Origin: Serinus canaria
Taxonomy: Eukaryota > Chordata > Aves > Passeriformes > Fringillidae
Length of the DNA stretch: 64,000 bases
Assembly: GCF_022539315.1 (NCBI RefSeq)
Contig: NC_066342.1
Location: 15,641,346 to 15,705,345, forward strand
Direction of reading: 5' to 3'
Part shown: positions 62,001 to 64,000 of the stretch, piece after piece
How positions within the stretch are numbered: the stretch's first letter is position 1
Layout of the letters: each line of letters starts with the position of its first letter
The notes under the pieces: model-generated
Told to the model about the DNA's origin: nothing
The model's input: only the letters and a program-made list of their open reading frames with translations
The model's database searches: none
Translations under genes and position numbers: made by a program

Positions 62001-62768
62001 TATTGAATGTAGCTGTATTTTAAAAATTATTAAATTGCACTTTGAGAGTAGCTAGCAGATCATTGACCTACACCTTTATAAATGTTAGTCAAAGCCTAAA
62101 TTTTGTGCTTCATGAGAATTTACAAAATTTGGCAGTGTGGGATGTGAAAACATGAGAAATGAGGCTATAGCATATCTTCCACCTTCCCAAGTATCCTTTA
62201 TGCATTTGTGAGCAGAGAGAATGGGGGTGAATGTTATACTTTTCAGTGTTTTTCTTTTAATGCTGCTTTGTTTTTTGTTTGAAGCACACAGAGTAAATAC
62301 AATTGCATATAAAAATAGAGGAGAGAATTATCAGAACAGTTTGATTTATCTGTTATTTTCTCAGAAGCAATCAAGTCTTGCTTCATTTTATATACCATTT
62401 TTTATTTAATTAAGTATGACTAATCTAGAAAATTGATAAAGGTCTCTGTATATCCATTAGTAATGCTTGATATTTCTAAAAGGAGAAACTCAAATTTGCA
62501 AATGTCTTTTTAGATTTACTGAGAAATATATGAATTTTGCTTTACTATTTAAAGTTTCATACTCTGAGTTGTATACAAGTTGGTTCTTTTTAAGCCAAAG
62601 AAACAACTTCAGATACTTTTTGATGTTAGTTCTATGGCAAGAAGCTGTATCTGACTTTTTGTTACACTGTTTTGTGCCTTTATCTTTTAGGACTGGATGA
62701 AGGCTCTGCAGATGTTTTGCAGTTTAAGGAAAAACAGTCCAGGGACATCAAATAAACGTCTACGTCAG
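16941..62768 (+). CDS. RASA1: RASA1, p120 Ras GTPase-activating protein (12 internal exons; partial)
   Basis: RASA1 is a cytosolic negative regulator of Ras. Its C-terminal domain stimulates GTP hydrolysis by Ras, and its SH2-SH3-SH2 module docks it onto phosphotyrosine receptors and partners such as p190RhoGAP. The window encodes about 411 residues: N-SH2 (exons at 16941, 20582), linker and SH3 (21569, 36142), linker and C-SH2 (37810, 41882, 42796, 53067), and PH (55494 to 62768). Joining the exons keeps one open frame of 1234 nt, with phases agreeing at every junction. The first exon (Gly/Pro-rich N-terminus) and the C2 and RasGAP domains are outside the window. Promoter and UTRs are not visible. 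Coordinates span introns; exons are listed separately. Exon numbers 2-13 are assumed from the human gene. Confidence 0.97.
17091..18714. other. RASA1 intron, no repeat recognised
   Basis: AT-rich, unique-looking intronic sequence between the N-SH2 exon and the CR1 copy. Short open frames (such as 18158-18415) have no domain. Confidence 0.5.
18715..20150 (+). pseudogene. CR1 LINE with degraded reverse transcriptase, plus strand
   Basis: A 5'-truncated CR1 running through RT to the terminal tail (ttctatgatcc near 20140). Landmarks are a PSQDGF segment near 18890, an IFIDDL catalytic-like block near 19217 in the 19156-19350 frame, and CR1 C-terminal text near 19615-19800. Frames are broken repeatedly. 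It sits in the intron between the two N-SH2 exons, same strand as RASA1. Confidence 0.85.
20151..20581. other. RASA1 intron end
   Basis: Unique AT-rich sequence leading to a pyrimidine-rich tract and AG acceptor at 20580-20581. Confidence 0.5.
20582..20717 (+). CDS. RASA1: RASA1 exon (3), N-terminal SH2, second half, GC donor
   Basis: 136 nt encoding [20 protein letters not shown] and then the end of the SH2 fold, finishing Ala-Pro-Pro-Glu. The donor reads GAG|GCAAGT, so the intron is of the GC-AG type with an otherwise perfect consensus. The next exon continues in phase 0, which fixes the boundary because no GT fits the frame here. Confidence 0.94.
20718..21568. other. RASA1 GC-AG intron
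   Basis: 851 bp starting GCAAGT and ending tgtag. AT-rich with no repeat recognised. An open frame at 21397-21582 runs into the next exon out of frame and is a shadow. Confidence 0.8.
21569..21639 (+). CDS. RASA1: RASA1 exon (4), start of SH3
   Basis: 71 nt encoding [20 protein letters not shown] and the next three residues, ending in phase 2 before GTATGT. The ILPYTKV segment is the ALYDY-like opening strand of the RASA1 SH3 domain. The SH3 is completed by the exon 14.5 kb downstream. Confidence 0.95.
21640..22071. other. RASA1 intron start
   Basis: Unique AT-rich sequence with a poly-T run at about 21788-21800, up to the insertion site of the next LTR. Confidence 0.5.
22077..23462 (+). 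mobile_element. Long solo LTR (1386 bp), plus orientation
   Basis: It starts TGTCGTGGTTTGAG and ends CTCAAACCGTGACA, an inverted terminal repeat matching at 12 of 14 positions. The 5-bp duplication GCTTT flanks it (22072-22076 and 23463-23467). A GC-rich segment with G-runs lies at 22260-22320. An AATAAA signal is near 23331, followed by gagcctgctctgct, which is also found in the LTR at 56322-57853. Frames inside, including 22884-23333, have no known domain. Confidence 0.9.
23468..24381. other. RASA1 intron, no feature recognised
   Basis: Unique AT-rich sequence. A 75-codon frame at 24184-24411 has no domain. Confidence 0.45.
24382..24430 (-). mobile_element. LTR end fragment (TGTTATGGTTTAACCC type)
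   Basis: The first 45-50 bp match the terminal sequence of the LTR at 35190 (TGTTGTGGTTTAACTCC, cagctaagca), the 3' end of a minus-oriented LTR. Sequence beyond is too diverged to delimit. Confidence 0.45.
24431..25755. other. Intronic sequence, possibly decayed LTR or ERV material
   Basis: No gene was recognised. Some text (24530-24560, 25390-25450) has the look of old LTR sequence, but I could not align it. Frames at 24654-24992 and 24939-25157 show no domain I recognise. Confidence 0.35.
25756..26152 (-). mobile_element. LTR (397 bp), minus orientation, perhaps a 3' LTR
   Basis: The plus strand starts TGTTGTGAG and the minus strand starts TGTTATGTG, an inverted terminal repeat. A TTTAATAAAC signal lies on the minus strand near 25800. 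Just to the right the minus strand reads AATTAAGGGATGAA, a possible polypurine tract, so the element may be a proviral 3' LTR with internal sequence continuing to the right. No duplication matched at its two edges. Confidence 0.55.
26153..27211 (-). pseudogene. Possible internal ERV remnant, unresolved
   Basis: It lies beside the polypurine-like tract of the preceding LTR. The minus strand has short open stretches between stops (for example near 26330-26470) but no motif I can name. It could be a decayed 3' proviral segment, or plain intron. Confidence 0.25.
27217..27880 (+). mobile_element. Solo LTR (664 bp), plus orientation
   Basis: It starts TGTCCTAGGGTG and ends AAACCAGGACA, the same family as 5755-6423 in the opposite orientation. 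Flanks GGACG (27212-27216) and GGAGG (27881-27885) agree at four of five bases. A G-run of about 27 bp lies at 27301-27328. A TTAAATAAAC signal is at about 27744-27753. Confidence 0.8.
27886..28279. other. Short intronic or ERV-derived stretch between LTRs
   Basis: A 112-codon frame on the minus strand (27911-28249) has hydrophobic segments but no motif I recognise. Origin undecided. Confidence 0.3.
28285..28866 (+). repeat. 5' LTR of provirus copy 2
   Basis: 582 bp, TG to CA, ending CCAGAACA. Compared by eye with 34380-34961 it differs only at 28864 (A here, G at 34959). AATAAA lies at 28810-28815. Frames in both LTRs (28289-28570 and 28484-28747) are non-coding coincidences. Confidence 0.93.
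28873..28890 (+). other. Primer-binding site of copy 2, tRNA-Lys type
   Basis: TGGCGTCCAACGTAGAGC, 6 bp after the LTR. It matches the tRNA-Lys(1,2) complement at 15 of 18 positions. Confidence 0.75.
29059..29442 (+). mobile_element. Solo LTR (384 bp) nested in the leader of copy 2
   Basis: It starts TGTCACCGACATG and ends AATACCACA, with the perfect 6-bp duplication GTATGG at 29053-29058 and 29443-29448. AATAAA lies near 29363. A related LTR in the opposite orientation is at about 45197-45570. It separates the primer site from gag. Confidence 0.88.
29690..31135 (+). pseudogene. Provirus copy 2 gag remnant
   Basis: Gag would form the particle. A Thr/Glu-rich imperfect tandem repeat (units near [13 protein letters not shown], about 57 bp each) lies at about 29830-30015. 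A charged, probably coiled-coil region follows in the 30539-30871 frame, and a Thr/Ser-rich region in the 30911-31135 frame. A TGA at 30869-30871 stands where copy 1 has Trp (TPW), so these frames were once continuous. No zinc knuckle was seen. Confidence 0.65.
31190..31660 (+). pseudogene. Provirus copy 2 retropepsin (protease) frame
   Basis: A 156-codon frame containing [14 protein letters not shown] at about residues 16-29 and [13 protein letters not shown] at about 66-78. These are the catalytic Asp region and the second hydrophobic-Gly-Asp region of a retroviral aspartic protease. The usual Thr-Gly after the catalytic Asp is Thr-Ser, while copy 1 keeps DTG. The frame slips near 31640 into the RT frame. 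Confidence 0.8.
31650..32405 (+). pseudogene. Provirus copy 2 reverse transcriptase frame
   Basis: An open stretch of about 250 codons within the 31575-32405 frame. It shows an LPQGW motif, the catalytic YIDDI motif near 32048-32062, then [11 protein letters not shown] and [12 protein letters not shown] of the palm and thumb region. It ends at TAA (32403-32405), where the aligned codon in copy 1 is CAA. The palm aspartates at the YIDD are intact, but an upstream frameshift and this stop break the polyprotein. Confidence 0.85.
32406..33400 (+). pseudogene. Provirus copy 2 connection and RNase H
   Basis: The frame continues to 32963 (Glu-rich end) and stops at TGA. An RNase H-like region follows with ALFTDG near 32970 (first catalytic Asp), [10 protein letters not shown] near 33098-33127 (catalytic Glu helix) and [10 protein letters not shown] near 33320-33350. 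Stops include TAG at 33174-33176, next to a Met-Val-Ala segment. Confidence 0.75.
33401..34302 (+). pseudogene. Provirus copy 2 integrase
   Basis: An N-terminal zinc-finger-like pattern (His-Asp-Ala-Ser-Gly-His followed by Cys-Glu-Thr-Cys) lies at about 33457-33575. The core includes DYITLP near 33657 and DNGTHF near 33833-33850 (catalytic aspartates). Trp-type stops occur at 33729-33731 and 33895-33897. The C-terminal domain ends in the open frame 34096-34302. Integrase would insert viral DNA into the host chromosome; this one is broken. Confidence 0.8.
34363..34379 (+). other. Polypurine tract of copy 2
   Basis: GAATAAGGGGTGGATTA directly before the TG of the 3' LTR. It parallels copy 1. 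Confidence 0.75.
34380..34961 (+). repeat. 3' LTR of provirus copy 2
   Basis: 582 bp, same as the 5' LTR except one base at 34959. It is followed by the ACCAC duplication. Confidence 0.93.
34967..35189. other. Sequence between copy 2 and next LTR
   Basis: A plus-strand open stretch at about 35037-35189 has no recognised domain. It may continue the unresolved sequence of 27886-28279 that copy 2 split. Confidence 0.3.
35190..35538 (-). mobile_element. LTR with internal deletion, songbird-type
   Basis: It begins TGTTGTGGTTTAACTCC and its far end (gctactatgaagaaattta at 35502-35520) resembles the opposite end of the same avian LTR type. The length is short for the type, so it is probably internally deleted. 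No duplication matched. Confidence 0.6.
35539..36141. other. RASA1 intron end
   Basis: Unique AT-rich sequence ending in a pyrimidine tract and the AG at 36140-36141. Confidence 0.5.
36142..36259 (+). CDS. RASA1: RASA1 exon (5), SH3 core
   Basis: 118 nt encoding [20 protein letters not shown], then the rest of the SH3 fold up to EDLVEEV, before GTAAGT. It carries the Trp pair of the SH3 ligand groove (GWMW) and the acidic n-Src/RT loop residues. It starts with one base that completes a Ser codon with the previous exon. Confidence 0.96.
36286..36809 (-). mobile_element. LTR about 27 bp after the exon (5) donor
   Basis: Minus-oriented LTR-like block. The plus start TGTAG and end CTACA form a short inverted repeat. 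The minus strand has a CCTATATAAAC TATA-like box near 36615-36625 and an AATAAAG-type signal near 36545-36552. Imperfect cagctcttt repeats occur at 36432-36476. No duplication matched, so the left edge could lie between 36283 and 36305. Confidence 0.55.
36810..37809. other. RASA1 intron, no feature recognised
   Basis: Unique AT-rich sequence between the LTR and the next small exon. Confidence 0.5.
37810..37841 (+). CDS. RASA1: RASA1 micro-exon (6), SH3-SH2 linker
   Basis: 32 nt encoding [10 protein letters not shown] plus two bases of an Ile codon, between ttattag and GTAAGG. The acidic linker joins SH3 to the second SH2 domain. It is too short to stand out as an open frame and was placed by phase and homology. 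Confidence 0.93.
37842..38920. other. RASA1 intron, no feature recognised
   Basis: Unique AT-rich sequence with short poly-T and poly-A runs. Confidence 0.5.
38921..39160 (-). repeat. CR1 LINE 3' fragment, minus strand
   Basis: It begins with aatcatagaatcg and reads as the 3' end of a CR1 subfamily on the minus strand. It differs from the longer copy immediately to the right, so it is a separate insertion. Confidence 0.75.
39174..41290 (-). pseudogene. CR1 LINE ORF2 remnant, about 2.1 kb, minus strand
   Basis: The 3' end lies at 39174 and the coding sequence runs leftward. RT landmarks on the minus strand: [16 protein letters not shown] and [14 protein letters not shown] in 40163-40384, [17 protein letters not shown] in 39887-40126, and the C-terminal part in 39230-39685. 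Residual sequence from between endonuclease and RT reaches 41282. Frames are interrupted but better kept than in the other CR1 copies here. It is antisense within a RASA1 intron. Confidence 0.88.
41291..41881. other. RASA1 intron end
   Basis: Unique AT-rich sequence ending at the AG acceptor 41880-41881. Confidence 0.5.
41882..41934 (+). CDS. RASA1: RASA1 exon (7), start of C-terminal SH2
   Basis: 53 nt encoding [17 protein letters not shown], the Trp-Phe-His-Gly opening of the second SH2 domain, before GTACTT. It joins in phase 2 to the micro-exon and phase 1 to the next exon. A longer reading frame across it is out of frame. Confidence 0.95.
42225..42370 (-). repeat. Short CR1 LINE 3' fragment, minus strand
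   Basis: About 145 bp (gttggaagggacccacaagg near 42245) nearly matching the left end of the CR1 at 7165. Severely 5'-truncated. Confidence 0.8.
42796..42946 (+). CDS. RASA1: RASA1 exon (8), C-terminal SH2 core
   Basis: 151 nt encoding [20 protein letters not shown] and on to [10 protein letters not shown]. The Arg of FLVRPS is the phosphotyrosine-binding residue. The acceptor is ttttcag and the donor GTAAGT. Confidence 0.96.
42947..44436. other. RASA1 intron, no repeat recognised
   Basis: Unique AT-rich sequence. A 64-codon minus-strand frame (43837-44031) has no domain. Confidence 0.45.
44437..44828 (+). mobile_element. Probable solo LTR (about 392 bp)
   Basis: It begins TGATAGTGGGGCC and ends CGCTAACA. 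AATAAAAG lies near 44774-44781, followed by a short R-U5-like segment. GAAG flanks both sides, a weak partial duplication. A left start at 44416 (TGTTATGG) is an alternative. Confidence 0.5.
45197..45570 (-). mobile_element. LTR related to 29059-29442, minus orientation
   Basis: Read on the minus strand, the segments caattcttatct and the R/U5-like AT-rich tail align by eye with the LTR nested in copy 2. The short repeat actatattacattac occurs near 45290-45320. Edges are approximate and no duplication was confirmed. Confidence 0.55.
45571..46277. other. RASA1 intron, no feature recognised
   Basis: AT-rich; a 65-codon frame at 45830-46027 shows no domain. Confidence 0.45.
46278..46800 (+). repeat. 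CR1 LINE 3' fragment, plus strand
   Basis: It encodes in one frame the C-terminal CR1 ORF2 segment ([20 protein letters not shown] near the start) and ends with the CR1 tail (aaatgattctatga) at about 46800. Confidence 0.85.
46933..47059 (+). ncRNA. 5S rRNA-derived pseudogene fused to CR1
   Basis: Nearly the whole 5S rRNA is recognisable, from gcctgtggccacaccatcctg through aagctaagca (46981-46990) and tggatgggagactgc (47011-47025) to gtgttgtagactt (47045-47057). The two middle blocks correspond to box A and box C of the internal RNA polymerase III promoter. There are many substitutions and a small insertion before the 3' end, so it is not a working 5S gene. CR1 sequence follows directly. Confidence 0.85.
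47060..47417 (+). repeat. CR1 LINE 3' part of the 5S/CR1 chimera
   Basis: After a short A-run (47060-47065), gggccatgaagatgatgg begins a CR1 3' region of a different subfamily from the copy at 46278. It continues through gagctgggactgttcag to a CR1 tail near 47417. No RT is present. Confidence 0.8.
47430..47580. repeat. T/G-rich low-complexity tract
   Basis: Repeated ttttgt and ggttttt words. The open frames on both strands are compositional artefacts. Confidence 0.6.
47585..48290 (-). repeat. CR1 LINE 3' part, minus strand
   Basis: Starts at gttccagttggaagggacc and reads as the CR1 3' region on the minus strand, including a frame at 47729-47950 ([20 protein letters not shown]). Confidence 0.8.
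48291..49600 (-). pseudogene. CR1 LINE ORF2 endonuclease remnant, minus strand
   Basis: Minus-strand frames at 48920-49201 ([27 protein letters not shown]), 48646-48855 and 48444-48674 ([12 protein letters not shown]) form the APE-type endonuclease of CR1 ORF2, whose ETWW and SDHxM blocks are conserved. The RT is missing between this part and the 3' piece at 47585-48290, so an internal deletion joined them. The far end to about 49600 is pre-ORF2 sequence and uncertain. Confidence 0.75.
49601..50204. other. RASA1 intron, no feature recognised
   Basis: AT-rich, no exon or repeat recognised. Confidence 0.45.
50205..50740 (-). mobile_element. Probable LTR, minus orientation
   Basis: The segment ggcattctttattgcagcatgctgg (split across 50248-50272) parallels gtatgtttattgcagcgctgg in the LTR at 121-657. 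The rest is consistent with an LTR U3 on the minus strand. Edges and duplication were not found. Confidence 0.45.
50741..52239. other. RASA1 intron, no feature recognised
   Basis: Unique AT-rich sequence. Confidence 0.5.
52245..52823 (-). mobile_element. Solo LTR (579 bp), songbird-type, minus orientation
   Basis: It starts TGAGGTGGGTTGACC and ends ACTCAATACA. Flanks GGCAT (52240-52244) and TGCAT (52824-52828) match at four of five bases. The minus strand carries AATAAAAGC near 52550. Its complement matches the split LTR of 7862-8019/14759-15052. The frames inside (52592-52861 and others) are shadows. Confidence 0.75.
53067..53145 (+). CDS. RASA1: RASA1 exon (9), end of C-terminal SH2
   Basis: 79 nt encoding [20 protein letters not shown] and then DPVPMQ, finishing the second SH2 fold. 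The acceptor is gaacag and the donor GTAAAA. Phase 2 in and phase 0 out. Confidence 0.95.
53146..55493. other. RASA1 intron, no repeat recognised
   Basis: 2.3 kb of unique AT-rich sequence. Short frames (53968-54156, 54338-54622) have no domain. Confidence 0.5.
55494..55614 (+). CDS. RASA1: RASA1 exon (10), SH2-PH linker and PH start
   Basis: 121 nt encoding [20 protein letters not shown], then [26 protein letters not shown] is the first strand of the PH domain. It ends in phase 1 before GTGAGT, and the junction codon with the next exon becomes AGT (Ser). Confidence 0.95.
55615..56316. other. RASA1 intron start
   Basis: AT-rich with poly-T runs at about 55870-55880 and 55981-55996. Confidence 0.5.
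56322..57853 (-). mobile_element. Long GC-rich solo LTR (1532 bp), minus orientation
   Basis: Flanked by the perfect 5-bp duplication GTGAA (56317-56321 and 57854-57858). It starts TGTAGCGGTTTCAG and ends CGGCACA. On the minus strand it aligns with the LTR at 22077-23462 (gagcctgctctgct; ctcccctgcccgg). Its U3 end is CpG-rich and holds two pentanucleotide arrays (57506-57525 and about 57597-57629). Confidence 0.88.
57506..57629. repeat. Pentanucleotide tandem arrays, CCCCT and CGGGA
   Basis: About four copies of CCCCT/CCCTC near 57506-57525 and six of GGGAC near 57597-57629, inside the LTR. G-rich on alternate strands, so able to form secondary structure. Confidence 0.85.
58070..58226 (+). 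CDS. RASA1: RASA1 exon (11), PH domain core
   Basis: 157 nt beginning [20 protein letters not shown] and running to [12 protein letters not shown]. It forms the central beta strands of the PH domain. The acceptor is ttacag, the donor GTAGGG. The frame seen upstream from 57964 is intron read-through. Confidence 0.95.
58227..60474. other. RASA1 intron, no repeat recognised
   Basis: 2.2 kb unique AT-rich sequence. Confidence 0.5.
60475..60562 (+). CDS. RASA1: RASA1 exon (12), PH domain
   Basis: 88 nt encoding [20 protein letters not shown] and then AGETQEQVQ, before GTGAGA. These are the late PH strands leading to the C-terminal helix. Confidence 0.95.
60563..62690. other. RASA1 intron, no repeat recognised
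   Basis: 2.1 kb unique AT-rich sequence; open frames (such as 62221-62409) show no domain. Confidence 0.5.
62691..62768 (+). CDS. RASA1: RASA1 exon (13), PH C-terminal helix
   Basis: 78 nt encoding [20 protein letters not shown] and then NKRLRQ. The Trp in DWMK is the invariant Trp of the PH C-terminal helix. Phase 0 both ends; the donor GTGATG is weaker than its neighbours. Confidence 0.95.
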
Positions 62769-62785
62769 GTGATGCTATATAGATT

Positions 62786-62813
62786 GGGGGGGGGGAGGGG
62801 AAGAGGGGGAGGG
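62786..62813 (+). repeat. G-rich tract 18 bp after the exon (13) donor
   Basis: A run of ten Gs followed by gggg, ggggg and ggg blocks separated by one to three A/G bases. It could form a G-quadruplex in the pre-mRNA or act as an intronic G-run. Confidence 0.8.
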
Positions 62814-63612
62814 TTTGCCTCCTTGTTGTAAAATGATTATATATGTCAGAACTTTCCTTTCAACAATAGTAAATCCTGCAGTGCTTTCTTTTTTTTGGAG
62901 TTATACAGTACCTTTGTTAAACCAACAGGTATGAATTCCACTCTATTATGATATCTATATGCACAAAGATCAAAATGGTGTTTAGGCAATTGGCAGATGT
63001 TTTGCTAGGTAATAATTTCTGATCACATTTAAGTAAAAGTGCCAACAATTCAACATTTGTATTGTCTTAACTCTTACAGTTCACCAGATTTGACAGACTT
63101 ATGTCACATGTAACCAAAATAATTGTATAACTAATATATTAATTTTTCAGTGACAAATACATGCTTAACTGTGATGGTGGTATATATTCTTTTAGTTTCT
63201 TGAGAGTACTGTTGTGTCCAGAATTTCTTTCAGAAGTAGAGAACAGATAATCATAAATGACTACATAAGTAATGATTGAAGAATAATGGGAATCAAGAAT
63301 CCCTAGTATCTTTGAGTGCTATGAATGTTGGAAGTAGCTGATTTACCAGTCTATAGGAAAAGGAATACATTTTATGGGTGAGGTTTTTTAGGAAATGCAA
63401 AATTATTCTGTGGTCAACATTAAAGATGATTGAATACTTCTGAAAAAGTAAACTAAATTAGGTCAATTGATATATGAATGGCAGAAGAAATTTGGAGCCA
63501 AAAAAGCAAAGCACCTACAGAGTGATCATCTGAAATAATTCTGTATTTGCAAACACAAAGCAAATATTAGGCTGCATGAAGAAATAGTATAGAAGATAGA
63601 TACTATTTCATA
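62814..63612. other. RASA1 intron, no feature recognised
   Basis: AT-rich, unique-looking sequence. Confidence 0.5.
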
Positions 63613-63618
63613 TTTATA

Positions 63619-63914
63619 TGTCGCTATGGAACACAAAAGAACACAGACACACACCACTGCTCCAAGGTGAAGAACAAAAAAGTGAAGTTTATTTCCTGAC
63701 TCCAACATTTATAGTTTTCCAAAAGTGACAGTGGATTGGAGGGTGACAGTGCCACCTCTCCATTGCCACTGGGCAAACCAACAGTCCATCGAGTCTCTCC
63801 TCCTCCATAAAGAAATGCAAAACAATGTGTTATCTACAGACAGTGTGTGAGAAAGTTATCCACAAGAATGTAAACATCAGAAGGCTTAGAAAATTCTAGA
63901 AAATCAGGGCGACA
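63619..63914 (-). mobile_element. Solo LTR (296 bp), minus orientation
   Basis: The plus strand starts TGTCGCTATGG and the minus strand TGTCGCCCTGA, an inverted terminal repeat. Flanks TTTATA (63613-63618) and TTTATG (63915-63920) match at five of six. The minus strand has AATAAAC near 63690 and a TATAAATG-like box near 63710. Confidence 0.82.
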
Positions 63915-64000
63915 TTTATGGTATTCTCATTTAGGATACAGCTAGTTTTGATCATCCAATATCAAATGTATAAAGAAAATGAGAAATCTATAGGCTGGAA

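Overview
The window is a vertebrate nuclear locus, almost certainly from a bird and probably a songbird. The clues are CR1 LINEs in both orientations, avian-type LTR elements with 5-bp and 6-bp target duplications, and one host gene split by short exons. No prokaryotic features, tRNA genes or CRISPR arrays were seen.

The only host gene recognised is RASA1 (p120 RasGAP), on the + strand. Twelve consecutive internal coding exons lie between 16941 and 62768. All join in frame with AG acceptors, and all donors are GT except one GC donor. In order they encode the N-terminal SH2 domain, the SH3 domain, the C-terminal SH2 domain and the PH domain. The first coding exon lies upstream of the window, and the C2 and RasGAP catalytic exons lie downstream.

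The introns are a retroelement graveyard. 1-16940 (upstream intron) holds inverted CR1 copies carrying nested LTRs, a complete but dead provirus on the minus strand (copy 1, 8020-14753, inserted into an older LTR) and a solo LTR. 21640-36141 (the intron before the SH3 exon 36142-36259) holds a 1.4-kb solo LTR, further LTRs and a second provirus of the same group on the + strand (copy 2, 28285-34961). 37842-53066 holds a large minus-strand CR1, several LTRs, a 5S rRNA/CR1 chimera and more CR1. 55615-58069 holds a 1.5-kb GC-rich solo LTR. The remaining introns look unique.

The strongest unusual signals are three. First, copy 1 looks hypermutated: G-to-A on the coding strand of the body gives many Trp-to-stop changes and an altered RT active site, but the bias switches to the other strand in the 5' LTR, as expected for deamination of single-stranded reverse-transcription intermediates. 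Second, copy 2 has two 582-bp LTRs that I find identical except at one base, although its body is riddled with stops and carries a nested solo LTR. Third, a nearly full-length 5S rRNA sequence is fused directly to the 3' part of a CR1 element at 46933-47417. All alignments here were made by eye; percentages and family names need database confirmation.
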